Positions 1 through 7,744 of a stretch of DNA of 64,000 nucleotides are shown here, piece by piece (position 1 is the first letter of the stretch; each line of letters starts with the position of its first letter). The position numbers and the translations under genes are program-made. Origin of the DNA: Neisseria macacae ATCC 33926. Lineage in GTDB: Bacteria > Pseudomonadota > Gammaproteobacteria > Burkholderiales > Neisseriaceae. The notes under the pieces are model-generated. The model was not told the origin of the DNA, made no database searches, and saw only the letters and a program-made list of their open reading frames with translations. Where the stretch lies: contig NZ_CP094241.1 of assembly GCF_022749495.1 (NCBI RefSeq), positions 620,001 through 684,000 of the forward strand, read 5' to 3'.

Positions 1-1
1 C

Positions 2-397
2 CTGAGAGGGCAAATAGTGAAAGCGCAGATAAGTGGAAAAAGATACCGACGCTTATCTCTGGTGTCCGCACAAGTCGGCAACCGGCTGATTGCTCCGATG
101 GTTTATCAAAATACGATGACCGGAGTTTTTTTTGAAGCGTGGTTTCAGCAATGCCTACTGCCCGCATTGACTCAAAAATCGGTGATTATTTTAGATAATG
201 CGCGATTTCACCGTATGGGTGTCTTACGGGAAATGGCGGAAAAATGGGGACATAAGGTATTGCCTCTTGCACCTTATTCACCTGAGCTCAACCCGATTGA
301 GAAGGTGTGGGCGAATATTAAGCGGTATCTGCGAACCGTATTGTCTGATTACGCCCGATTTGACGATGCGCTACTGTCCTATTTTGATTTTAATTGA
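2..397 (+). mobile_element. IS630-type transposase, 3' part (cut by window edge)
   Basis: The reading frame is open from base 2, so the gene begins outside the window; a GTG at 17 is probably internal. The product resembles the C-terminal half of IS630/Tc1-type DDE transposases: one catalytic Asp lies in ILDNARFHR and the Glu in SPELNPIEKVW, the usual end of the DDE domain. These enzymes insert at TA. The stop codon (395-397) overlaps the last codons of the convergent exporter gene, so the element may have landed in the 3' end of that gene. No terminal inverted repeat could be placed after the stop. Confidence 0.8.
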
Positions 398-1616
398 CTA
401 TATCGTTTTCCTTCCAAGCCTGATGCGAGCAGAGCCACAGCAACACAATCCCGCATACCGTCGAAGCCAGCATCATGCCCGCCATCACCAACGCAGAACC
501 ATTGTGCAGCCGCGTTGCCAACAGCCCTACGCTTGCGCCGATGATGGATTGGAACGCGCCCAATACCCCATTTGCGCTGGCGCTTTCCTGCTTGAAATAA
601 GCCATAAAGCAAGCCTGCGTGTTTGCGCCGACCAAGCCTTGCGTGCCTACCGAAAACATTACGCATGGCACCAAAGCCCACATCGGCGGCAGCCCCATCG
701 ATACGACCAACAGCACCATCGTCAGGTTCGCCACAAACTGCACGATAATGCCCCATTTCAAAATACTTTGCGGGTGCGCCCCCGTTTTCAGCCGCCATGC
801 CGTGATGCGGTTAAACGAAGCCATCGTGAGGATGTTCAGCGCAAACACCCAAGCGTATTGGCGCGGCGTAACATGGTACAGCTTTTGGTAAACAAAAGAC
901 GATTCCGTCAAAAATGCAAACATCGAGGCAAAGCTGAATGCCTGAAAAAACAGATAGCCCATCGCCGCCCGCGTCTTCAGCACTCTGGCGAACCTGCCTG
1001 CCACCAATCCGAAAATGTCCATCCCGATTTTGCCCGTCTGCTTCGGACGCGGCAGGAAAGCAAACACCAAGATGAACAAAACAAACGAATACGCCGCCAA
1101 AAAACCGAAAATAAAACGCCAGCCGCCCAATTCCTGCAACAGAGAGCCGAACATAGGTGCAATCAGCGGCACGACCATCAGGATAATGCCGATTAAGGCA
1201 AACATCTGCGCCGCCTGCCTGCCCGAATAATAATCGCGCACCATCGCTCCGACGATGACCACCGTCATCCCCGCCCCGAACGCCTGTACCGCGCGCAGGT
1301 TCAACAGCCCGTCCACCGACTGCACCATCGTCAGCGCGACAACGGCCGCAAAATAAATGCTCAAACCGACCAAAGCCACCGGTCTGCGTCCCTTGATGTC
1401 CGAAACCGCGCCGCCGGCAATCTGCCCGAACGCCACGCCGAACATAAACAAAACCAAACTCTGCTCAATGCGGTGGATATCCGTACTCAACGACTGCGCC
1501 ATTTCCGGAATGGCGGGCAGGTAGGCATCGACCGAAAACGGCATCAGGGCAACCAACATAGCCATCAAAACCGCCATTTGCTTTTCGCCCAGCGGGGCGG
1601 GTGTGGATTGGGACAT
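390..1616 (-). CDS. Bcr/CflA-family multidrug MFS transporter
   Basis: A 408-residue inner-membrane protein with about twelve hydrophobic segments. The N-terminal DAYLPAIPEMA and the loop GAVSDIKGRRPVALVG match the drug:H+ antiporter (Bcr/CflA) subgroup of the major facilitator superfamily, which exports drugs such as bicyclomycin; the actual substrate is not deducible. The start chosen is the ATG at 1616 (MSQSTPAP), because the longer frame to 1733 would begin in a Correia terminal repeat and adds a non-conserved peptide. The last residues (KENDIVN) overlap the IS630-type transposase gene, so the natural C-terminus may have been altered by insertion. Confidence 0.85.
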   Translation of the reverse strand: MSQSTPAPLGEKQMAVLMAMLVALMPFSVDAYLPAIPEMAQSLSTDIHRIEQSLVLFMFGVAFGQIAGGAVSDIKGRRPVALVGLSIYFAAVVALTMVQSVDGLLNLRAVQAFGAGMTVVIVGAMVRDYYSGRQAAQMFALIGIILMVVPLIAPMFGSLLQELGGWRFIFGFLAAYSFVLFILVFAFLPRPKQTGKIGMDIFGLVAGRFARVLKTRAAMGYLFFQAFSFASMFAFLTESSFVYQKLYHVTPRQYAWVFALNILTMASFNRITAWRLKTGAHPQSILKWGIIVQFVANLTMVLLVVSMGLPPMWALVPCVMFSVGTQGLVGANTQACFMAYFKQESASANGVLGAFQSIIGASVGLLATRLHNGSALVMAGMMLASTVCGIVLLWLCSHQAWKENDIVN

Positions 1617-1732
1617 AAGGGACTTTCTGTATGTTTGAATTTCTGCGGCGGCTTGGTTCGGAAAGACTTGGCTATCGGATAACGAGGGTAGGGCCAAGCC
1701 GCCCAATACTGCCTTCGGAACGGAATCCGGCA

Positions 1733-1887
1733 TATAGTGGATTAACTAAATCAGGACAAGGCGACGAAGCCGCAGACAGTACAGATAGTACGGAACCGAT
1801 TCACTTGGTGCTTCAGCACCTTAGAGAATCGTTCTCTTTGAGCTAAGGCGAGGCAACGCCGTACTGGTTTAAATTGAATCCACTATA
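1733..1887. repeat. Correia element, full length
   Basis: A 155 bp element bounded by TATAGTGG and CCACTATA, with the internal segment containing CTTGGTGCTTCAGCACCTTAG that marks the long form. It sits between the bcr-like exporter and the amino-acid-binding lipoprotein, so it lies upstream of the exporter. Correia ends are known to be able to act as promoters in Neisseria; whether this one drives the exporter is inference. Confidence 0.95.
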
Positions 1888-1931
1888 AAAGGTCGTCTGA
1901 AACCCGCGATACAGGCTTTCAGACGACCTTT
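1888..1931. terminator. DUS inverted pair, terminator of the binding-protein gene
   Basis: Two DUS copies in inverted orientation form a 15 bp stem with a 14-base loop. It directly abuts the Correia element and lies 27 bases past the stop of the minus-strand binding-protein gene. Confidence 0.8.
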
Positions 1932-1958
1932 CTTATTGCTTAAGAACGTTGAAACAGA

Positions 1959-2801
1959 TTATTTGGCTGCTTCAGGTTGGCTGGCTGCTTGGCTGGCGGC
2001 TGCCGCTTTATCGCCTTCTTTGGCGAAGTATTTGGCGTGGATTTTGTCGTATTCGCCGCTGTCGCGTACTTTTTTCAGCGCTTCGTTCAGCATTTTGACG
2101 GTCGCTTCGTCGCCTTTGCGTGCGGCTATGCCGTAGTTTTCAATCGTGAAATCAGGCAGGGTGATGAAGTCCATGCTTTTGGTCGGGTTGTTTTTCACAT
2201 AGTTGGCGATGACCGCACTGTCGCTGACCACGGCATCCACGCCGCCGTTTTCCAGCTCTTTGATGACCAAAGGAACGCTCTCGAAGCGGGCGATTTTAGG
2301 ATTGTCGTTGCCCAAGAGTTTGGAAACGGAGAAGTCGCCGGTTTGTCCGGTAACGACACCGACTTTCGCCATGTTTTTGAGGTCGTCTGAAGAGGCGACT
2401 TTTTTACCTTTGGGAACGAGGACGACTTGGGTAATTTCAAAATAAGGGTCGGTGAAATCCATGGACTGCTTGCGCTCGTCGGTAATGGTTACGCCGGAGA
2501 TGACGATATCTGTATCACCGTTTTTGAGCGCGGGGAAGAGGCTGTCCCAAGGCTGGTGTTTGAATTCGACTTTGAATCCGCCGGCTTTTGCCATCGCGTT
2601 CATCAAATCGACGTCAAAACCTTCAACGTTGCTGGCGGAATCCAATGATTCGAAAGGGGCGAATTCGGCGTTGGCGGCGACGCGGTACACTTTGTCGGCT
2701 TTAGGGGCTGACGAGGAAGCGTCTTTGCTTTGGCCGCCGCAGGCGGAGAGTGCCAGCGCGGAGCAGGCGAGGGCGGCTGCAATCCATTTTTTCATGTTCA
2801 T
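1959..2801 (-). CDS. Amino-acid ABC transporter substrate-binding lipoprotein
   Basis: A 280-residue family 3 periplasmic solute-binding protein. The signal peptide ends in a lipobox (LSAC, Cys about residue 21), so it is probably anchored by lipid. Family signatures are visible: FAPFESLD near the mature N-terminus, GFDVDLMNAMA, and DIVISGVTITDERKQSMDFT. The protein would capture a polar amino acid and deliver it to an ABC importer; the ligand cannot be told from sequence. No permease or ATPase gene is adjacent, so it is an orphan here. The C-terminus ends in an Ala/Gln-rich tail. The ATG at 2801 is preceded by an AAGGA-type ribosome site. Confidence 0.88.
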   Translation of the reverse strand: MNMKKWIAAALACSALALSACGGQSKDASSSAPKADKVYRVAANAEFAPFESLDSASNVEGFDVDLMNAMAKAGGFKVEFKHQPWDSLFPALKNGDTDIVISGVTITDERKQSMDFTDPYFEITQVVLVPKGKKVASSDDLKNMAKVGVVTGQTGDFSVSKLLGNDNPKIARFESVPLVIKELENGGVDAVVSDSAVIANYVKNNPTKSMDFITLPDFTIENYGIAARKGDEATVKMLNEALKKVRDSGEYDKIHAKYFAKEGDKAAAASQAASQPEAAK

Positions 2802-2874
2802 GGGGAGGTTCCTTCTTTACGGATATTAATAAATAAACGGATAGTTTAACACGGTTTGGGGAAGTCGCTACGCG

Positions 2875-3126
2875 TCAGTGGTCTTTTTCGCGGAAAAAAG
2901 CGTAGGTTACGTCATGGAAGAGGTCGGTATGCGGGCTGTCTTCGTAGTTCAATTCGGCGAGTGCGTCTTCAAAGGCAAGCTGGATGGACTCGACGGCTTC
3001 GTTTGCCATGTCGGACGGCAGCGAACGGATCAGGCCTTTGAGGGCGGTGGCGAGGACGTGGTTCTGCATACGCAAAACGTCGTTGGCTTCTTCCAAATAT
3101 TCGAGGCGTTGTTCGATGCTGCTCAT
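2875..3126 (-). CDS. Conserved hypothetical protein, 83 aa
   Basis: A small acidic protein without signal peptide or membrane segment. The first about 30 residues (SSIEQRLEYLEEANDVLRMQN) have heptad-like spacing suggesting a short coiled coil; the rest is predicted helical by composition. No known function is recognised. It is transcribed away from the 270-residue gene to its right, so the two may share the 100-base intergenic region as a divergent promoter. Confidence 0.7.
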   Translation of the reverse strand: MSSIEQRLEYLEEANDVLRMQNHVLATALKGLIRSLPSDMANEAVESIQLAFEDALAELNYEDSPHTDLFHDVTYAFFREKDH

Positions 3127-3228
3127 GATGTGTTCCTGGGAATCTGTTAAAATACCGCATTATAGCAAATCACGGCATTCGCTATGCGCGTGAAATGAAA
3201 TGACACAACGGAAGAACGAAAGCTAAAA

Positions 3229-4041
3229 ATGGATACGAATCGTCCCGATACGCCACAACAAACGGATGAAAGCCTGGATTGGGAAAGCCGCTTGGAAAAG
3301 CTGCGGCAAACCCGCCAATTGAACGCACCTTACACACACGCGCCTTTGGTGCGCGAATCTCAAGAGCCTGCCTTCGAGCAGAAGCCCAAAACCAAGTCGG
3401 TCAAGCTCGACGATGCCAACCGCGATGCCGTGTTGACGGAATATCTGCGCAAATGGCAGGAGGAACACAACGCCATGCTGGAGGAAGAAGCCGCTGAAAC
3501 GGCGGAGACCGATGCGATGGTGATTTTGCAGGAAAACTGGCTGAACGCGCAGTCTTCGCTGCAAATGAGCGCGTCCGACAGGCAAATCGAGTCCACGCGC
3601 ACGGTTTGGCTGAACCCGAAACGTAAAACAGTCGAATTTGATGCGCCTGCAAAAGAAGCGCCAACGTCGTCTGAAAACGAAAATCCGCAGGCGCAAGAGC
3701 AGGTTTCAGACGACCCCAAAGAAGAAACGCCGCCGATTACCGTCCATATCAACGTGTTGAACCCGCAGGTTATCAACCGCAGGGAAGTGTTCTGCATTTC
3801 CGAGCAAGACCTGAGCGAGCGTTTAATCAAACGCCTGCGCCCGCACGTCGCCGACGCCGTCAACGGCATGATACGCACCGCCGTGCAGAAACAAATGGCG
3901 CTGTTTACCTACCAGCTCCAACAAACCCTCAGCGAACAGGCGCCCGATTTGGTAGAACAGCTTTTGGATTACAACGTGAAAAAAATCCTGAACGACATCA
4001 AATACGAAATGAAATACAGTCAGGGGAACAAAAAAGCGTGA
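3229..4041 (+). CDS. Conserved hypothetical protein with disordered middle, 270 aa
   Basis: A cytoplasmic-looking, highly charged protein. Residues about 1-60 and 75-110 are helical and acidic; residues about 140-165 are a low-complexity linker encoded by an inverted pair of DUS copies (around 3667-3712), which gives TSSEN and VSDDP peptides. The C-terminal about 90 residues (from ITVHINVLNPQ) look folded and end in amphipathic helices (LSERLIKRLRPHVADAVNGM). No catalytic motif is seen and no family is recognised with confidence. It diverges from the 83-residue gene on the left. Confidence 0.65.
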   Translation: MDTNRPDTPQQTDESLDWESRLEKLRQTRQLNAPYTHAPLVRESQEPAFEQKPKTKSVKLDDANRDAVLTEYLRKWQEEHNAMLEEEAAETAETDAMVILQENWLNAQSSLQMSASDRQIESTRTVWLNPKRKTVEFDAPAKEAPTSSENENPQAQEQVSDDPKEETPPITVHINVLNPQVINRREVFCISEQDLSERLIKRLRPHVADAVNGMIRTAVQKQMALFTYQLQQTLSEQAPDLVEQLLDYNVKKILNDIKYEMKYSQGNKKA

Positions 4042-4098
4042 TCACGCCGCTGCTTCAGGTATCGGACTGAAAATGCTGATTTTTCCGCCGGTTTTGTA

Positions 4099-4104
4099 TA
4101 TAAT
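4099..4104 (+). promoter_or_regulatory. -10 box of a short transcription unit
   Basis: A consensus TATAAT lies 58 bases after the upstream stop codon. The -35 is weak (GCTGAT-like at about 4075). Start of transcription is expected near 4111. It precedes a compact hairpin-rich segment that ends in a strong terminator. Confidence 0.6.
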
Positions 4105-4110
4105 GGCGAC

Positions 4111-4175
4111 TCACGTTATCGTGATTTAACTCCTTTCAAATAATTTATGCCCGATGAACCGTCGGGCATTTTTTT
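4111..4175 (+). ncRNA. Candidate small RNA, about 65 nt
   Basis: Between a good -10 box and a strong intrinsic terminator lies a segment with the layout of an Hfq-type small RNA. It has a 5' hairpin (TCACG-TTAT-CGTGA, 4111-4124), a single-stranded A/U-rich stretch with ACTCCTTT (4129-4136, complementary to a Shine-Dalgarno sequence), then an 8 bp terminator stem (4147-4154 with 4162-4169) followed by seven T. The alternative is an attenuated leader of the DUF3465 gene, which starts only 14 bases after the terminator. No name is assigned. Confidence 0.5.
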
Positions 4176-4188
4176 GGGCGTGGATTTT

Positions 4189-4737
4189 ATGAACAAAAAC
4201 AAATGGATTTGGATACTGATTGTTGCCGCCGTGGTAGTCGGTTATCAAAAAATGCAGCAGGGGCGGCAAGGTCAGGCAGCGGATACCGTACCAACCCAAA
4301 CGCAGCCCCAAACCCAAGCAGAAAAACGCCAATCCGAGCAGTCCGAATCCAAAAAATCGCAACCGAAGCAGCCGAAGTCCAACCGCCAAGCAGGGCATGG
4401 CAGCGCGGAACAAATATTGCAGCAAGCCTTTGAAAACCAAGAGAGCGATATTCAAGTGAAAGGCGAAGGTGCCGTTCTCAAAACGCTGCCAGACGACAAC
4501 CAAGGCACGCGCCATCAGCGTTTTATCTTGAAACTGTCCAGCGGGCAAACGCTTTTAGTGGCGCACAACATCGACCTCGCCGACAAAATCAAAGGCTTGA
4601 AAAAAGGCGATAAAGTCGGCTTCTACGGCGAATACGAATGGTCGGAACAGGGCGGCGTCCTCCATTGGACGCACCACGACCCCGCAGGCCGCCATGCCGA
4701 CGGCTGGCTGGAACACGACGGGCGGATTTATCAATAA
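4189..4737 (+). CDS. DUF3465-family membrane-anchored protein
   Basis: The start is the ATG at 4189 (MNKNKWIWI); an upstream in-frame ATG at 4147 would lie in the terminator stem. The 182-residue product has one N-terminal membrane segment (IWILIVAAVVVGY), a Gln/Ser/Pro/Lys-rich linker of about 45 residues, and a C-terminal domain of about 110 residues with HQRFILKLSSGQTLLVAHNIDLA and EWSEQGGVLHWTHHDP. This domain matches the OB-fold-like DUF3465 family of unknown function. The protein is probably periplasmic and tethered to the inner membrane. It is followed by a DUS terminator. Confidence 0.75.
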   Translation: MNKNKWIWILIVAAVVVGYQKMQQGRQGQAADTVPTQTQPQTQAEKRQSEQSESKKSQPKQPKSNRQAGHGSAEQILQQAFENQESDIQVKGEGAVLKTLPDDNQGTRHQRFILKLSSGQTLLVAHNIDLADKIKGLKKGDKVGFYGEYEWSEQGGVLHWTHHDPAGRHADGWLEHDGRIYQ

Positions 4738-4753
4738 AGCTTGGAACGATTGC

Positions 4754-4790
4754 AAAAGGTCGTCTGAAAAACGTTTTCAGACGACCTTTT
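4754..4790. terminator. DUS inverted pair after the DUF3465 gene
   Basis: A 17 bp stem of two DUS copies with a three-base loop, ending in CCTTTT on both strands. Confidence 0.85.
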
Positions 4791-4867
4791 GCCATTCGCC
4801 GCCAAACTTGAAAGACGGCGCAAATAAGCGCAAAATGTTAACAAGTTAACCTATGGCTTCTCTTATT

Positions 4868-5127
4868 TATAGTGGATTAACTAAATCAGGACAAGGCGAC
4901 GAAGCCGCAGACAGTACAGATATAGTGGATTAAAATAAAAATGAGACAAGGCGGCAACGCCCGCCGTGTACGGATAGTACATAAGGGCGTTGGCAACGCC
5001 GTATCATTGCAATTTTAATCCACTATAGTACGGAACCGATTCACTTGGTGCTTCAGCACCTTAGAGAATCGTTCTCTTTGAGCTAAGGCGAGGCAACGCC
5101 GTACTGGTTTAAAGTTAATCCACTATA
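4868..5127. repeat. Correia element interrupted by another element
   Basis: A long-form Correia element whose two halves (4868-4920 and 5028-5127) are separated by a 107 bp insert. Removing the insert together with one TA duplicate restores the usual Correia sequence across ACAGATAGTACGG. The right end is 39 bases upstream of metZ and could supply promoter elements to it. Confidence 0.93.
4921..5027. repeat. Divergent Correia-like element nested in a Correia element
   Basis: A 107 bp element with the Correia terminal sequence TATAGTGGATTAAA / TTTAATCCACTATA. Its interior shares only short blocks with the other copies in this window and has its own inverted motif (GGCGGCAACGCC and GGCGTTGGCAACGCC). 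It is inserted at TA in the host element. Confidence 0.88.
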
Positions 5128-5166
5128 AGACATCAAACAAACCTGCTGAACAAGATTGGAAAACAA

Positions 5167-6336
5167 ATGAGTAAAAAACTCCACCCGCAGACGCTCGCCA
5201 TACGCGGCGGCAAAGAGCAAACCGAATACCGCGAACACAATCAGGCATTGTTCCTCACCAGCAGCTTCATGTGGGACAGCGCCCAACATGCCGCCGATTT
5301 GTTTTCCAAAAAAATCAAAGGGTTCACTTATACCCGTACTGCCAACCCGACCACAGCCGCCTTTGAAAAACGCATCGCTGCCTTAGAAGGCGCGGAACGC
5401 GCGGTCGCCACTTCGACCGGTATGTCCGCGATTCAGGCGGCATTTTTCACCTTCCTGCAGGCGGGCGACCATGTGATTTCCAGCCGCAGCCTGTTCGGCA
5501 CGACCGTCGGCTTTATCAATAACATCGTCACCAAATTCGGTATCGAAGTGAGCCATGTGTCGCCGACCGATGTGGACGAATGGAAAGCTGCCGTCAAAGC
5601 CAACACCAAACTACTGTTTTTGGAAACACCGTCCAACCCCTTGGGCGAAGTGGCCGACTTGGAAGCCTTGGCAGAATTGGCGCACAGCATCGGCGCGCTT
5701 TTGGTGGTGGACAACAGCCTGCTGTCGCCTGTCGGCTCGCAGCCTTTGAAACACGGCGCGGATATTTCCGTTTCCTCCGCAACCAAAGCCATCGACGGAC
5801 ACGGACGCGTGATGGGCGGCGTGTTGGCGGGTTCGGAAGAACTGATGACGCAGGTCGCCGTTTACTGCAACTCTTGCGGGCTGGCGATGTCGCCGTTTAA
5901 CGCATGGCAGTTGTTGAGCGGCGTGGAAACCCTGTCGCTGCGTATGGAAAAACAGTTCGATAATGCCCTGAAAATCGCCCAATGGCTGCAAGCGCAGCCG
6001 CAGGTTCAAGCCGTTTACTACACCGGATTGCCCGACCATCCGCAGGCGGAGCTTATCCGCAAACAGCAAAACGGCGGCGGCATCGTCATCGGCTTTGAAG
6101 TCGCCGACACTGACGCCGCGTGGAAAGTCGTGGACGGCGTCGAACTCTTCTCCCGTACCGCCAACCTCGGTGACGTGCGCTCGACCATTACCCACCCGTG
6201 GACAACCACACACGGCAGAATGCAGCCCGAAGAAAAACTCGCCGCCAATATCCGCCCCGGACTGGTGCGCCTGTCTGTCGGCTTGGAATACGTCGATGAT
6301 TTGATTGACGATTTGAAACAGGCGTTGGCGCGTTAA
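5167..6336 (+). CDS. metZ: O-succinylhomoserine sulfhydrylase
   Basis: A 389-residue enzyme of the Cys/Met-metabolism PLP family. It condenses O-succinylhomoserine with sulfide to make homocysteine for methionine synthesis in the cytoplasm. The PLP lysine is K207 in SSATKAIDGHGR; the cofactor-contact segments YTRTANPT (about 55-62), STGMSAIQ (83-90) and LLVVDNS (178-184) are present, and the length is normal for MetZ. Cystathionine gamma-synthase and beta-lyase are related; the ATKAIDGHGR context favours MetZ. It stands alone, after a nested Correia element and before a DUS terminator. Confidence 0.93.
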   Translation: MSKKLHPQTLAIRGGKEQTEYREHNQALFLTSSFMWDSAQHAADLFSKKIKGFTYTRTANPTTAAFEKRIAALEGAERAVATSTGMSAIQAAFFTFLQAGDHVISSRSLFGTTVGFINNIVTKFGIEVSHVSPTDVDEWKAAVKANTKLLFLETPSNPLGEVADLEALAELAHSIGALLVVDNSLLSPVGSQPLKHGADISVSSATKAIDGHGRVMGGVLAGSEELMTQVAVYCNSCGLAMSPFNAWQLLSGVETLSLRMEKQFDNALKIAQWLQAQPQVQAVYYTGLPDHPQAELIRKQQNGGGIVIGFEVADTDAAWKVVDGVELFSRTANLGDVRSTITHPWTTTHGRMQPEEKLAANIRPGLVRLSVGLEYVDDLIDDLKQALAR

Positions 6337-6375
6337 GCCAAACGCCCGACGGACGGCATTTGCTGAACCATTACA

Positions 6376-6414
6376 TTTCAGACGACCTCTTGGCGTTTCA
6401 AAGGTCGTCTGAAA
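6376..6414. terminator. DUS inverted pair after metZ
   Basis: A 13 bp stem of inverted DUS copies, 39 bases past the metZ stop. Confidence 0.75.
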
Positions 6415-6453
6415 ACATTAAAATACACACAACATCAAATAAGGAAATCGATT

Positions 6454-6657
6454 ATGAGTGAAGCGGAATTTTCCGATTGGGCGATGAAAATCTGTCTGAC
6501 CGGACTGGTTATTTTCTTGGGCTTTATCGTCTGGAACTTGGGCAAAGAATCCAAGGCGGGCAAATTCGGCATCGCGATTTTGTTCCTGGTATTGGGCTTG
6601 GGCGTGTTCGGCTTTATTTTCAAAGAAGTGCTGATTAAATTCATCGCCCTGCCTTGA
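6454..6657 (+). CDS. DUF2788-family small membrane protein
   Basis: A 67-residue protein with two hydrophobic segments (residues about 13-29 and 38-60) joined by the short positively charged loop GKESKAGKFG. Length and layout fit DUF2788, a family of small inner-membrane proteins of unknown role in beta- and gammaproteobacteria. It lies between two DUS hairpins and is probably a single-gene unit. Confidence 0.75.
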   Translation: MSEAEFSDWAMKICLTGLVIFLGFIVWNLGKESKAGKFGIAILFLVLGLGVFGFIFKEVLIKFIALP

Positions 6658-6682
6658 GGCGGCAAACTAAGAAGAATAAGGG

Positions 6683-6729
6683 AAAGGTCGTCTGAAAACC
6701 CCGGATACGGGCTTTTTCAGACGACCTTT
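6683..6729. terminator. DUS inverted pair after the DUF2788 gene
   Basis: A 16 bp stem of DUS copies with a 15-base loop, between the DUF2788 gene and the immunity-like gene. Confidence 0.8.
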
Positions 6730-6767
6730 GCATTTTGACAGCAAAGTTTAAGATAGGAGCTTGGTAC

Positions 6768-7568
6768 ATGATTGAAGTATTACTGCCCGGAATTTGGTAT
6801 GGCAAAGTCAATCAGATGAGTTTGGATGAACTAAAGGGCAGCTTGCTTTCGGTTCAGGAAGAGCGCGAACGCATATTGCTCATTGTCGAAATCATGAAAA
6901 AAGGAGACTTTTCCGTCAAAAACCTTTTAGTCGACCTGATGAACCAAACAAAAGATAAAACGGTATTAAATTTGTGTATTAGGCTGTTTTGTTCGGTGTG
7001 TACACACGATGATTTGCAAAACATTGGGAATTTGCGTTTTTTGGATTCCGCATCGTCATTTGGTGCCTTTACCTTCGTTGTCGGCGCAACGGCAACAATG
7101 TCATACCAAGTCATTCCATACCTTTTAGCGTTGTGGGGGCAATGGGATGGCTTTGACAGTAATTTAGAAATAGCGATAAAAGATGCGTTGGATATTTTCC
7201 TCAACTATCGTTCAACATTATCGGAAAACGCAACCTTGGATGATGTAGGAAATTTATATCTGGATAAGATAAAAACCATAGATTCAGATTGTTATTACTA
7301 TAAGTCCTCTCCCGCCTTCCCCGGTTTATTGACGCAAGAAATTATGACTGCTCTATATGTTGCCGCACAAAAGAGGGAAAAATATAATCTCTATGTCCAA
7401 TCTTCTCTTTTATCTATCTTTACGGGCGAAAAAATTCCGGTTGAGACTGATGCGGTCATCTCGAGAAATGAGCTTGATTTGATGATTGGCTATATCGATC
7501 GGTTAGCCGAAAAAAACTGGATAGAGGGTATGAAGTATTTTTATGGACACCCCGTTGAAAATTTATAA
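6768..7568 (+). CDS. Imm47-like immunity protein (orphan)
   Basis: The start is the ATG at 6768, with AGGAG eight bases upstream; an earlier in-frame ATG at 6735 lies next to the DUS hairpin. The 266-residue, soluble, largely helical protein resembles the Imm47 family of predicted immunity proteins, which neutralise polymorphic toxins. Matching features are LLPGIWYG at the N-terminus, KGDFSVKNLL, LCIRLFCSVC and a C-terminal KYFYGHPV. The gene is clearly more AT-rich than its neighbours, a common sign of acquired immunity genes. No toxin gene is adjacent. The family assignment rests on recalled sequence pattern and is moderately sure. Confidence 0.6.
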   Translation: MIEVLLPGIWYGKVNQMSLDELKGSLLSVQEERERILLIVEIMKKGDFSVKNLLVDLMNQTKDKTVLNLCIRLFCSVCTHDDLQNIGNLRFLDSASSFGAFTFVVGATATMSYQVIPYLLALWGQWDGFDSNLEIAIKDALDIFLNYRSTLSENATLDDVGNLYLDKIKTIDSDCYYYKSSPAFPGLLTQEIMTALYVAAQKREKYNLYVQSSLLSIFTGEKIPVETDAVISRNELDLMIGYIDRLAEKNWIEGMKYFYGHPVENL

Positions 7569-7680
7569 AACGGAAGGAATGTTGCTATCCATAAATGCAT
7601 GGCAGCTTCAATGGCAAACCGCCATGCTGCCGTTATTCCTTATTTGAATTCCTGCTATATTTATCAACTCTTTCAGACAA

Positions 7681-7726
7681 AAAGGTCGTCTGAAAACCTT
7701 GAATCTGGGTTTTCAGACGACCTTTT
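7681..7726. terminator. DUS inverted pair between the immunity-like gene and pgi
   Basis: A long DUS stem serving two convergent genes. Confidence 0.85.
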
Positions 7727-7744
7727 GTCCTGATGGGGCTGTCT

